In this document: positions 26,112-38,332 of the stretch, piece after piece
Numbering within the stretch: position 1 is the first letter of the stretch
Layout of the letters: each line of letters begins with the position of its first letter
NCBI RefSeq assembly: GCF_000154985.1
Contig: NZ_DS572694.1
Location: 62,001 to 126,000, forward strand
Direction of reading: 5' to 3'
From: Streptococcus infantarius subsp. infantarius ATCC BAA-102
Lineage (GTDB): Bacteria > Bacillota > Bacilli > Lactobacillales > Streptococcaceae
Length of the DNA stretch: 64,000 nt
Notes under the pieces: model-generated
What the model was told of the DNA's origin: nothing
Seen by the model: the letters and a program-made list of their open reading frames with translations, nothing else
Databases searched by the model: none
Made by a program: the position numbers and the translations under genes

Positions 26112-26200
26112 TCATACTTTAATTTCAATGCCTGATTTCAAGTATATTACAAAGTGGCCACCCTAGACAGTAACATTTTGGATGATCTTCCTTGTTTGTC
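26112..26200 (-). pseudogene. Second C-terminal scrap of a large serine recombinase
   Basis: The minus strand reads KIIQNVTV, a stop, GGHFVIYLKSGIEIKV and stop. It parallels the end of the scrap at 20470 (ESVTVYEGHFVIAFKSGIEIEI). Only about 27 codons survive. Confidence 0.65.
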
Positions 26201-26394
26201 CATTCAAGCCAAAAGCCATCTTGTCAACTCAGCACATTTTTACCAGCAATCTTATCAACTCACCTAGCCATCAGCAGTACTTCCTGATGGCTTTTTAAAT
26301 TCACTAATCTTGGATAACTTCCCTCAAAACAAAAATCCGTGATTATGCTTCCGGCCTAGAACCAGACTGCAAACCACGGAAAGCCTTTATTTAC
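26201..26394. other. Gap with two hairpins before rlmD
   Basis: No ORF. AGCCATCAG with CTGATGGCT plus five T at 26266-26296 is a terminator on the plus strand. TCCGTG at 26336-26341 pairs with CACGGA at 26375-26380 and is followed on the minus strand by TTTTT, a possible terminator of rlmD with a long loop. Confidence 0.5.
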
Positions 26395-27768
<1,374 letters not shown>

Positions 27769-27823
27769 TCATGCCTGACTTATATAAGCCATCAGTAATA
27801 TCTTATTCTCGGTTTCTTCCCTA

Positions 27824-27855
27824 TAAAAAATAGAGAAGCTTAACTGCCTCTCTAT
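27824..27855 (-). terminator. Terminator of the LCP gene
   Basis: On the minus strand ATAGAGAGG and CTTCTCTAT (one mismatch) around an eight-base loop, followed by six T. Confidence 0.75.
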
Positions 27856-27867
27856 TATATCATATTA

Positions 27868-29337
27868 TTAACGTAGCCCAAGGTCCTTCAACTCTTTTTG
27901 GTATTTATTGAAATCAATGGCAATTCCTAGACCGCCATACATATCATAATCATCTGTCCAGTCGCCTTCTGCAGGAACTGTCTTTTGCTCAATTCCCTTT
28001 TGACCACTTGTCACCACTCCCAAGCCTTCTTTAACAAGAAATGGATAAGAGATGTTGGTTGAGGTAAGGGCATAGATTTTGCCGATTGCTGCTGAGCCTG
28101 TAAAGAGTTTTGAAGGGTCTTTGATTTGATTGACAATCGCTGAGATGACTTGTTGTTGACGTTGTGTACGACCATAATCGCCGTCATCATCCTTACGAAA
28201 ACGCGCATAATTTAGCAAAGTCCGTCCATCCATACGTTGTTGACCAACTTCAATGGTCTGATTAGGGACGCTACCATCTGCTTGCATGTTAAGGTCATCA
28301 GGCACTTCAACCGATGACACTTCTTGACCATCAACCGTACCAAACTTGGCATCTATCTCAACGCCCTTTGGAAAGAGAGTATTGATAGCTTCTGCGAATG
28401 TTTCAAAATCAACCATGACATAATACTTAACGTTAATATCAAAGTTATCCTTCAAAGTTTTACGCATGAACTCAGCACCTTGACGATCATCTTGTTCGCC
28501 AATGTTAAAGGCCACATTTAGCTTTTGGTCATTAGCATAGTCATTATAGCTGACACCATTGATATTCACCAAAGTATCACGCATAAAGCTAACTAGTTTA
28601 ACTTTACCTTCTTTGTTACCAATATTCATCACCATGATGGTATCTGTTCTAGCATCAGATGAGCCTTGCGAAATCCGCTTATCACTACCAAGAATCAGAA
28701 TATTAGTCCCGTCATGACTATCTTGACCGTTAAAAGGTTCTACTACTGCAGCAGAATATTTCGTCTCGCCACTAGAAACTTCGTGAACCCCATGATAAAA
28801 CATGTAAACCATGCCAATCATAACGATAATAACTAAGAAACCACAAAATTGCAAAAAATGCTTGAAACGTTTTTTATGGTTCTTCTTTTTGGGCTTCTTT
28901 GCTTTGCTCACCTTAGGTTCTTCGTGAGCGATTCCTTCGTAATAATCTAAATAAGAAGTTTGCTTTTTTGCTTTTTTCTTTCGCTTTGAAGTCCGTGACT
29001 TTTTTGCCTGCGGATATTTTGGCAAACCTTGTGAGGTCACTTGATTATCATAATCATCATAATCGTCGTATTCATCGTAAGTCACATAGGTATCATAATC
29101 ATCGTCATAGTCGTCATCGTAGTAATCATAATAGTCGCCATAATCGTCATAACGCTCATAATTTGGCTCTTTATTGGCAGATGAAGGATATCCAGATGAC
29201 ATCCCTTGCATACTCATCTGCTTTTTATGATAGAGATAACCAAATTCTTCCTTTTGTTGTGGATTTAGATATTCTAAATTCCCCAAAAGGTACTCATATC
29301 TTAATTCTTCGTGTCGACTTAATTTATCTTGTGCCAT
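27868..29337 (-). CDS. psr: LytR-CpsA-Psr family cell-wall glycopolymer ligase
   Basis: LCP enzymes attach teichoic-acid-like or polysaccharide chains to peptidoglycan outside the membrane. 489 residues: a long cytosolic N-terminus with an extreme Asp/Tyr-rich tract (about residues 59-95, DDYGDYYDYYDDDYDDDY and more), a Lys-rich stretch, one membrane helix (FLQFCGFLVIIVMIGMVYMF, about residue 170) and the LCP domain (NILILGSDKR, RTDTIMVMNI, SFMRDTLVNI, LLNYARFRKDDDGDYGRTQRQQQVI) with its conserved Arg and Asp. Gene order next to pheA matches pneumococcal psr. The acidic tract is unusual and may bind cations or other proteins (inference). Confidence 0.92.
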   Translation of the reverse strand: MAQDKLSRHEELRYEYLLGNLEYLNPQQKEEFGYLYHKKQMSMQGMSSGYPSSANKEPNYERYDDYGDYYDYYDDDYDDDYDTYVTYDEYDDYDDYDNQVTSQGLPKYPQAKKSRTSKRKKKAKKQTSYLDYYEGIAHEEPKVSKAKKPKKKNHKKRFKHFLQFCGFLVIIVMIGMVYMFYHGVHEVSSGETKYSAAVVEPFNGQDSHDGTNILILGSDKRISQGSSDARTDTIMVMNIGNKEGKVKLVSFMRDTLVNINGVSYNDYANDQKLNVAFNIGEQDDRQGAEFMRKTLKDNFDINVKYYVMVDFETFAEAINTLFPKGVEIDAKFGTVDGQEVSSVEVPDDLNMQADGSVPNQTIEVGQQRMDGRTLLNYARFRKDDDGDYGRTQRQQQVISAIVNQIKDPSKLFTGSAAIGKIYALTSTNISYPFLVKEGLGVVTSGQKGIEQKTVPAEGDWTDDYDMYGGLGIAIDFNKYQKELKDLGLR

Positions 29338-29436
29338 ATCTCATACCACTCTTTCAATCTAGCTATACTAAAGTCAGTACAAGTTTAACGAAACGACTAT
29401 ATTATTATTATACTAAAAAATGACATTAGAACGAAA

Positions 29437-30257
29437 TCATAACTTGTAAACGTCGTAATTTCCGAGCATTTTATAATCAATGCCTAACAGTCGCAATTCT
29501 TCCAGCGCAAAAGAGACCAGAGCTTCATTGGTATTATCAATATCAACGATGAAAAAGTACTCTCCAAGCGCTGTCTTCAAAGGACGACTTTCGATTTTAG
29601 TCAAGTTAATTCCGCGCCATGCAAACACAGACAAAGCCTTATAAAGTGCCCCTGGAAGATTATCTGGCAGAGTCAAAGCAAGAGACACTTTTTGTTGACA
29701 CTTAAACAATTCAAAAGCATATTTCTTTCGACCAAGCACCCAAAAGCGCGTGTAGTTTTCATCCATTTCTTGGATGTCTTTGGCAATAATCTCTAAGCCA
29801 TATTCTTTTGCGGCAGCAACTGGAGCAATCGCTGCAAATGGCGCATCAGGATTTTCAGCAATAAAACGTGCTGCATAAGCCGTGCTTGCTGTCATCTCGA
29901 TTTGTGCATTCGGATAATGCGCTTTGATGTATTTTTTCCCTTGAGCAATAGCCTGCGGATGTGAGAAAATCTTTTCGATTTTCTTATCTTTTGAAGTCGC
30001 TAAAAGTTGTTGCTTAATAGGTTGAATCATTTCCGCAACCGCTTCAATTTTAGCTTGATGAAAAAGGTAGTCCAGAGTTTCGTGAACTGACCCTTCAATA
30101 GAATTTTCAACAGGAATAATGGCGTAATCCACTAGACCTTCTTCGTAAGACTTAATCACTTCTGTGATGTTGCCAAAAGGCACTCGATCAGCTCCTGGGA
30201 ATGACTTAACAGCAACATTGTGCGTAAAAGAACCATTCGGTCCTAAATAGCCAACTT

Positions 30258-30261
<4 letters not shown>
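29437..30261 (-). CDS. pheA: Prephenate dehydratase
   Basis: Converts prephenate to phenylpyruvate in phenylalanine synthesis. 274 residues: catalytic domain (YLGPNGSFTH, VPVENSIEGSVHETLD, SHPQAIAQGKKY, STAYAARFIAENPDAPFAAIA) and a C-terminal ACT domain for phenylalanine feedback (LTLPDNLPGALYKALSVFAWRGINLTKIESRPLK). The start overlaps the aroK stop by ATGA, so it is coupled to the aromatic pathway genes. Confidence 0.96.
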
Positions 30262-32115
<1,854 letters not shown>

Positions 32116-32160
32116 TTACAAGAAAAACAACTGAAAGAAATTCTTTCAGCTGTTTATGTT

Positions 32161-33996
32161 TTATTTTTTGCTGCTTTCGTCATCCATTGAAAGAACTGAC
32201 AAGAAGGCTTCTTGTGGCACTTCAACTGAACCGATAGCTTTCATACGTTTTTTACCTGCTTTTTGTTTTTCAAGCAATTTACGTTTACGAGAAACGTCAC
32301 CACCATAACATTTTGCCAAAACGTTTTTACGAAGGGCTTTGATGTCAGATCGAGCAACAATTTTTTGACCGATAGCCGCTTGAATTGGCACTTCGAATTG
32401 TTGACGAGGAATGATTTTCTTCAATTTTTCAACGATTAATTTACCACGTTCATAGGCAAATTCATTGTGAACGATGAAGCTAAGGGCATCGACCTTATCT
32501 CCGTTAAGCAGAATATCCATTTTAACCAATTTGGATTTGCGGTATTCTGAAATTTCGTAATCAAAACTAGCATAACCACGGGTTGATGATTTCAATTTAT
32601 CAAAGAAATCAAAGACAATTTCAGCAAGTGGGATTTGGTAAATGACATTAACACGATTTTCATCGATGTAATCCATTGTCACAAAATCACCACGTTTGCG
32701 TTGCGCAAGTTCCATAACCGCTCCAACAAATTCTTGCGGAACCATGATTTGTGCTTTGACATATGGTTCTTCGATACTTGCAACCTTAGTTGGGTCTGGG
32801 AATTCAGAAGGGTTTGACACTTCTAGCATTTCGCCGTCAGTCGTATTGACATGGTAAACAACAGATGGCGCTGTCATGATCAAGTCAATGTTAAACTCAC
32901 GTTCCAAACGTTCTTGGATAACGTCCATGTGAAGAAGTCCCAAGAAACCACAGCGGAAACCAAATCCAAGAGCTTGTGATGTTTCTGGCTCGAATTGAAG
33001 ACTAGCATCGTTCAATTGAAGTTTTTCAAGTGCTTCACGAAGGTCATTGTATTTATTTGATTCGATTGGGTAAAGACCAGCAAACACCATTGGGTTCATT
33101 TGTTTATAACCGTGAAGCGGTTCTGCTGCTGGGTTGTTAGCAAGCGTTACAGTATCACCTACACGTGTATCAGCAACTGTCTTGATTGACGCCGCGATAT
33201 AACCAACATCACCAGTTGCTAAGAAATCACGTCCAACTGCTTTTGGTGTGAAGATACCAACTTCAGTAACATCAAATGTCTTACCATTTGACATCAATTG
33301 AATGGTATCACCAGGTTTCACCATACCATTGACAATACGCACTTGCAAAATAACTCCACGATAAGCATCGTAAACTGAGTCAAAGATAAGGGCTTGAAGT
33401 GGTGCTTCAACATCTCCTACTGGCGCTGGCACGTACTCAACGATTTGTTCAAGGATTTCTTCAATCCCGATACCAGCTTTTGCTGAGGCAAGTACTGCTT
33501 CTGACGCATCAAGACCAATCACATCTTCGATTTCTTGACGCACACGCTCTGGATCTGCTGCTGGCAAATCAATTTTATTGATAACTGGTAGAATTTCCAA
33601 ATCATTATCAAGGGCTAGGTAAACATTGGCAAGGGTTTGAGCTTCGATACCTTGTGCCGCATCGACAACCAAAATAGCCCCTTCACATGCCGCTAGAGAA
33701 CGTGACACTTCGTATGAAAAGTCAACGTGCCCCGGTGTGTCAATCAAGTGGAAAATGTAAGTTTCACCGTCTTTAGCTGTGTAATTCAACTCGATAGCAT
33801 TTAGCTTGATTGTGATACCACGTTCACGCTCCAAATCCATGCTATCCAAGAGTTGAGCTTGCATTTCACGACTAGAAACAGTCTCAGTCTTTTCCAAAAT
33901 ACGGTCAGCCAAAGTTGACTTTCCGTGGTCAATATGCGCAATAATTGAGAAATTGCGAATCTTTTCTTGTCGTTTTTTTAATTCTTGAATATCCAT
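32161..33996 (-). CDS. lepA: Elongation factor 4 (LepA)
   Basis: Ribosomal back-translocase GTPase that acts in initiation and under ionic stress. 611 residues; G motifs [21 protein letters not shown] and NKIDLP; the LepA-specific C-terminal domain (KPHA-like region [17 protein letters not shown]). Full normal length. A TATAAT for its transcript is at 34033-34038 on the minus strand. Confidence 0.97.
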   Translation of the reverse strand: MDIQELKKRQEKIRNFSIIAHIDHGKSTLADRILEKTETVSSREMQAQLLDSMDLERERGITIKLNAIELNYTAKDGETYIFHLIDTPGHVDFSYEVSRSLAACEGAILVVDAAQGIEAQTLANVYLALDNDLEILPVINKIDLPAADPERVRQEIEDVIGLDASEAVLASAKAGIGIEEILEQIVEYVPAPVGDVEAPLQALIFDSVYDAYRGVILQVRIVNGMVKPGDTIQLMSNGKTFDVTEVGIFTPKAVGRDFLATGDVGYIAASIKTVADTRVGDTVTLANNPAAEPLHGYKQMNPMVFAGLYPIESNKYNDLREALEKLQLNDASLQFEPETSQALGFGFRCGFLGLLHMDVIQERLEREFNIDLIMTAPSVVYHVNTTDGEMLEVSNPSEFPDPTKVASIEEPYVKAQIMVPQEFVGAVMELAQRKRGDFVTMDYIDENRVNVIYQIPLAEIVFDFFDKLKSSTRGYASFDYEISEYRKSKLVKMDILLNGDKVDALSFIVHNEFAYERGKLIVEKLKKIIPRQQFEVPIQAAIGQKIVARSDIKALRKNVLAKCYGGDVSRKRKLLEKQKAGKKRMKAIGSVEVPQEAFLSVLSMDDESSKK

Positions 33997-34248
33997 CTAT
34001 CCTATAATCCTATACAATTAATCACTATTTCTATTATAACAAATAAACACCTTGGGTGCTATAAAAAGTTTAGTAACAAGCGATAAAAGCAAGGAAAATC
34101 ACTTATTAAAAAGAGCCTCAGATTTCTTTACATTTTATAAATAAAGCGCTATCATTTAAGTGAAAATTAGACAATAACTTACTTCCACACTTCATTTTAA
34201 ACTGTATTATCCTATCTCACACACTTAACCGTTGATAAGGAGAACATC
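33997..34248. other. Divergent promoter region of lepA and the Ltp-like gene
   Basis: No ORF. TATAAT for lepA at 34033-34038 (minus). A cre-like sequence TGATAGCGCTTTAT (minus strand, near 34142-34155) fits the CcpA consensus at about 12 of 14 positions. AAGGAG serves the Ltp-like start. Confidence 0.35.
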
Positions 34249-34815
34249 ATGAAAAAGAGAACAATGATTATTGCCTGTGCTTTGGCACTATTAAGATTGT
34301 CTAGTTTTTTCATAACAATTCCACCGCTTGTCTCGCACTCTCATATCATCTATGCTGCAGCGACTAGTAGCCAGAAAAAAGCTCTAAGCAAGGCTGAAAA
34401 GTACTACAAGCTCATGAACATGTCAAAATTAGGCATTTACGCCCAATTGACATCAGATGTTGAAAAATATTCTGCCGAAGATGCTCAATATGCCGTTGAC
34501 CATTTGAAAGCTAATTACAAAAAGGCTGCGCTTAAGAGAGCAAAGAGCTATTATAAGGTTATGCACATGTCAAAACAAGGTATCTACGACCAATTGTCTA
34601 ACGAAAATGCCGATAAATTCACTGCTGAGCAGGCTCAGTACGCTATCGACCATGCCAAATTAGACTATAAAAAAGCTGTCTTGGAAAAAGCAAAAAGTTA
34701 TAAGAAAACACTAGACTTGTCATCAGATGAAATCTACGAACAACTCACTTCTGAACACCGCGCAAAATTCACCACCGAAGAAGCTCAGTATGCCATAGAC
34801 CACTTGAACGACTAG
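34249..34815 (+). CDS. Secreted Ltp-like protein with three repeats, possible superinfection-exclusion factor
   Basis: 188 residues: a long hydrophobic N-terminus ending in a signal-peptidase-like IIYAAA-TSS site, then three about 48-residue repeats, each of the form K-A-(K/Y)-xY-(K)-xx-(M/L)-S-xx-(E/G)IYxQL(T/S)xx-xx-K(F/Y)-(T/S)xE(D/Q)AQYA(V/I)DH. This is the Ltp repeat (PF07553, host cell surface-exposed lipoprotein) of phage TP-J34 Ltp, which blocks phage DNA injection; that protein has two repeats. No lipobox Cys is well placed (the only Cys is residue 10), so it is probably secreted or held by its signal anchor. It is plus-strand, next to the old end of the CRISPR array. An anti-phage role is inference. 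Confidence 0.8.
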   Translation: MKKRTMIIACALALLRLSSFFITIPPLVSHSHIIYAAATSSQKKALSKAEKYYKLMNMSKLGIYAQLTSDVEKYSAEDAQYAVDHLKANYKKAALKRAKSYYKVMHMSKQGIYDQLSNENADKFTAEQAQYAIDHAKLDYKKAVLEKAKSYKKTLDLSSDEIYEQLTSEHRAKFTTEEAQYAIDHLND

Positions 34816-34852
34816 GCCAATCTAACCTAGCAAACCTATGACCCATATAGGA

Positions 34853-34882
34853 AAAACCACCTGGAAATTTCTAGGTGGTTTT
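34853..34882. terminator. Bidirectional terminator between Ltp-like gene and CRISPR array
   Basis: AAAACCACCT pairs with AGGTGGTTTT around a ten-base loop. T runs exist on both strands, so it can end the Ltp-like mRNA and the pre-crRNA, which run toward each other. Confidence 0.8.
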
Positions 34883-34884
34883 GG

Positions 34885-36899
34885 TGTTTTAGTGGTTTTT
34901 AATCTTGAGAGTACAAAAACGACAACGCCTTGTTGAATGCATTAATCAGCGTTTTACGGTTACTTAAATCTTGAGAGTACAAAAACATAGAAAGAGGTGA
35001 GGAAACATAGTCAACAGTTTTACGGTTACTTAAATCTTGAGAGTACAAAAACCACAAGTTAAAACGCCTAAAGGATCAATTGGTTTTACGGTTACTTAAA
35101 TCTTGAGAGTACAAAAACAAGAGGTAAAAATGAAAGAATTAGAAACAGGTTTTACGGTTACTTAAATCTTGAGAGTACAAAAACAGTTCAAAAAACATTG
35201 ACTGGGGTTACAAAGTTTTACGGTTACTTAAATCTTGAGAGTACAAAAACAAGTTGCTGCAGACATTGTTGCTGGTTTGGGTTTTACGGTTACTTAAATC
35301 TTGAGAGTACAAAAACGTACTTCTGTTCCCAGTTCGTTCATTTTTGGTTTTACGGTTACTTAAATCTTGAGAGTACAAAAACCCAGCTTAGCCCTTTGTT
35401 ATCTTTACATTGTTTTACGGTTACTTAAATCTTGAGAGTACAAAAACAACTTCCGTCATTCTCAAAATAACAATCTAGTTTTACGGTTACTTAAATCTTG
35501 AGAGTACAAAAACTATTCAGCTTTCTCAGCTAACAGCACTTTCGTTTTACGGTTACTTAAATCTTGAGAGTACAAAAACAATCGGGATTTTTTTAATATT
35601 ATACACTGGGTTTTACGGTTACTTAAATCTTGAGAGTACAAAAACATGTGTTTGAACCTAAACGTTTAATTTTCGGTTTTACGGTTACTTAAATCTTGAG
35701 AGTACAAAAACACGTCACAAAGTCATATCTGTTTAATCCAAGTTTTACGGTTACTTAAATCTTGAGAGTACAAAAACGGATGAGGGTGATGTTGTTATCG
35801 ACCCCTGGTTTTACGGTTACTTAAATCTTGAGAGTACAAAAACTACGAATTTAGGCACGCTAACACCTGTATAGTTTTACGGTTACTTAAATCTTGAGAG
35901 TACAAAAACCTGTATCTGTTATTGATAAACCATTAGAGGGTTTTACGGTTACTTAAATCTTGAGAGTACAAAAACTGACATGGGTACGAGTCCACAAGTG
36001 ACTCAGTTTTACGGTTACTTAAATCTTGAGAGTACAAAAACGGACTATCAAGTGCAAGTTGGCGACACAATGTTTTACGGTTACTTAAATCTTGAGAGTA
36101 CAAAAACCCGTCATAATACATGTTTCAAAGTACATGAGTTTTACGGTTACTTAAATCTTGAGAGTACAAAAACAGTTTGGCACAAGTGTTATAAATGGAA
36201 ATAGTTTTACGGTTACTTAAATCTTGAGAGTACAAAAACTTGGAAGGACAATGGCAACCATGGTATGATGTTTTACGGTTACTTAAATCTTGAGAGTACA
36301 AAAACAGCGTTGAAATCATTAATATGATTATTGAAGTTTTACGGTTACTTAAATCTTGAGAGTACAAAAACTGTTTGGTGTAGAGGTTTGAAGTCAGTTA
36401 AGTTTTACGGTTACTTAAATCTTGAGAGTACAAAAACATGTTAGCAATAATAAGCATTAATCCTGAGGTTTTACGGTTACTTAAATCTTGAGAGTACAAA
36501 AACTATTTTAGATAAGAGTCTTAACAGTATTGTGTTTTACGGTTACTTAAATCTTGAGAGTACAAAAACTTAAATGCTACTTTTCAGACGGTACTATTGG
36601 TTTTACGGTTACTTAAATCTTGAGAGTACAAAAACGGTTGAATGCGTAAAATTTTGTGATATTATGTTTTACGGTTACTTAAATCTTGAGAGTACAAAAA
36701 CTATTTTAGATAAGAGTCTTAACAGTATTGTGTTTTACGGTTACTTAAATCTTGAGAGTACAAAAACTTAAATGCTACTTTTCAGACGGTACTATTGGTT
36801 TTACGGTTACTTAAATCTTGAGAGTACAAAAACGGTTGAATGCGTAAAATTTTGTGATATTATGTTTTACGGTTACTTAAATCTTGAGAGTACAAAAAC
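34885..36899 (-). CRISPR. Type II-A CRISPR array, 31 repeats and 30 spacers
   Basis: Repeats are 36 bases (crRNA sense begins GTTTTTGTACTCTCAAGATT and ends AAGTAACCGTAAAAC) and spacers 30 bases, one of 29 at 35383-35411. The repeat is nearly that of S. thermophilus CRISPR1. Transcription is on the minus strand, toward lower coordinates. The last repeat (34885-34920) is degenerate in its distal half, marking the old end. The leader lies at 36900-36960. The leader-proximal three spacers occur twice. Spacer targets cannot be determined here. Confidence 0.99.
36504..36899 (-). repeat. Exact tandem duplication of three spacer-repeat units
   Basis: 36504-36701 and 36702-36899 are identical 198-base blocks of three spacers with their repeats (spacers beginning TATTTTAGATAAG, TTAAATGCTACT and GGTTGAATGCGT). 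Confidence 0.97.
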
Positions 36900-36965
36900 C
36901 TCAAATCGTCATTTTGGGTCTTTATACTCTACAAGAATTATAATTTCATTGAGCCTAAAAGTCAA
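36900..36965 (-). promoter_or_regulatory. CRISPR leader and pre-crRNA promoter
   Basis: On the minus strand TTGACT (36960-36965), 17 bases, TATAAT (36937-36942), with transcription starting near 36930. The -35 box covers the last codons and stop of csn2. The leader ends ATTTGAG at the first repeat, the leader-anchoring sequence of CRISPR1-type II-A loci used for spacer integration. Confidence 0.85.
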
Positions 36966-38011
36966 TCTTTATCCTTAAGAAAGCTTATTTCAAGCTGATT
37001 TATCTCTGAAATTGGATATTTAACTGACTTATCATAGTGATATAAACTATTTAGTATCTTGATAGCTACCATATCCGAAATTCCTAAACTCACATATGAA
37101 ATTTGCTCACTAAATAAATAACTTGCATTCTTCTGTAAAAGAATTAAAAATTCTTTTTTTGTTGGTACATTGTTGGATGGATATCTTCCAAGAAACCTTT
37201 CATACATAAAATCAAGATCAAACAAAGATTCAATATAATCTGAAACAATGGTAATATTTTCTATTGTCTCTTTAGTCACATACAAGTAGCTTTCGTTTGA
37301 CGGAAAAATCGTACAATAAAAATTTGGAAACTCATCAGTCATTCTTGTGATAACCTGACAAATTCTTATAAATGAGGCATAATCAAGGTAATCATCCATA
37401 TTCTTAAAAATCAGAAGAATGTTACTAGTATCATTGGATAATTTTTCACTTAACATTTTGAGTAAAAACATTACCTTAATCTCGTTATCAACAAATTCAA
37501 AAGCAATATTTTTGTCTTGATATTTAAAATATGGTTGAAAATACTTACTCAATAAGTGTTCAGCCGTAACCATACAACTCTCTGTATGATAAGTTACATC
37601 TTTAATCGATAAGTCTAGAGCTTGATTAACAGTCAAAGAAACTTTTTCTAATTTATCATTGATTTCATCGATTTCTTCCATAACATCAACTGTATCTAGA
37701 TTTATTTTCATAAAATCAAAGGCCACTGTACCTTTTTTATAAGACATCTGTTCAAGTAAATCTTTAATATCAGAAATTGAAATAATACTAAAATCATTTC
37801 TTTTTAAACTTTTTTCTTCACACAAGATTTCTGGTTCTTCTTGGTTAAACAACGATAAATCTTCTTCTGAATATTTTTTGCCGTCAAAATACCATATAAA
37901 TAATTGCCACATATAATATTTTAATTGCTGATTTTGACCAATAATTTGTGTAAATTGTCCAAAATGAATATCAAGATTATCTTTAAAAGGATGCGTAAAA
38001 TGTAATCTCAT
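36962..38011 (-). CDS. csn2: Csn2, long form
   Basis: Adaptation protein of type II-A systems; a ring that slides on DNA ends and works with Cas1, Cas2 and Cas9 in spacer capture. At 349 residues it belongs to the long Csn2 class of CRISPR1-type loci (the short class has about 220). The N-terminus MRLHFTHPFKDNLDIHFGQF and central SNILLIFKNMDDYLDYASF fit the family. The start overlaps cas2 by ATGA. Confidence 0.92.
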   Translation of the reverse strand: MRLHFTHPFKDNLDIHFGQFTQIIGQNQQLKYYMWQLFIWYFDGKKYSEEDLSLFNQEEPEILCEEKSLKRNDFSIISISDIKDLLEQMSYKKGTVAFDFMKINLDTVDVMEEIDEINDKLEKVSLTVNQALDLSIKDVTYHTESCMVTAEHLLSKYFQPYFKYQDKNIAFEFVDNEIKVMFLLKMLSEKLSNDTSNILLIFKNMDDYLDYASFIRICQVITRMTDEFPNFYCTIFPSNESYLYVTKETIENITIVSDYIESLFDLDFMYERFLGRYPSNNVPTKKEFLILLQKNASYLFSEQISYVSLGISDMVAIKILNSLYHYDKSVKYPISEINQLEISFLKDKD

Positions 38012-38331
38012 ATAACCACCAATTTATTATCACTAACAACTTCTTCTTGTTTCGTTTTACCTCCAACAATCAAAGTCATTTCTGAAAACTGTTTTTCAGT
38101 TACAGCCAAAAGTCGCACATTACCTGCTGGTAAATTACTTTGTTGCAATCTTTTATAAAACTTATTAGCAAAACTCCGATTTGGGCATGTACGATAATAA
38201 ACAGAAAACTGCAACATTTCAAAACCATTAGCAATTAACTCTTTTCTAAAATTTCGATAAGTTCTTTTTTCTTGTGCAGTTTCCATCGGTAAATCAAAAA
38301 AACATAATAATCTCATTGCAGCATACCTCAT
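38008..38331 (-). CDS. cas2: Cas2
   Basis: Forms the integrase complex with Cas1. 107 residues, ferredoxin-like fold with the conserved Asp in LLCFFDLPMETAQEKRTYRNFRKEL and YYRTCPNRS. The first ATG begins one base after the cas1 stop; a second ATG (38316) has GAGG at a better distance and would give MRLLCFFDLP. Four-base overlap with csn2. Confidence 0.93.
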   Translation of the reverse strand: MRYAAMRLLCFFDLPMETAQEKRTYRNFRKELIANGFEMLQFSVYYRTCPNRSFANKFYKRLQQSNLPAGNVRLLAVTEKQFSEMTLIVGGKTKQEEVVSDNKLVVI

Positions 38332-38332
38332 C

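Noticed and set aside
34249-34815. The Ltp-like protein as a lipoprotein.
   Set aside because: The only cysteine is at residue 10, with almost no hydrophobic stretch ahead of it. A signal peptidase I type site after the long hydrophobic segment fits better.
36504-36899. Reading the duplicated spacers as independent acquisition of the same protospacers.
   Set aside because: Three spacers in the same order, identical to the base and each with its repeat, are far more likely copied as a block.
35198-36978. Open frames across the CRISPR array that read FYGYLNLESTKT or FLYSQDLSNRKT repeatedly.
   Set aside because: They are translations of the CRISPR repeat: 36 bases is a multiple of three and most spacers are 30, so frames stay open by chance.
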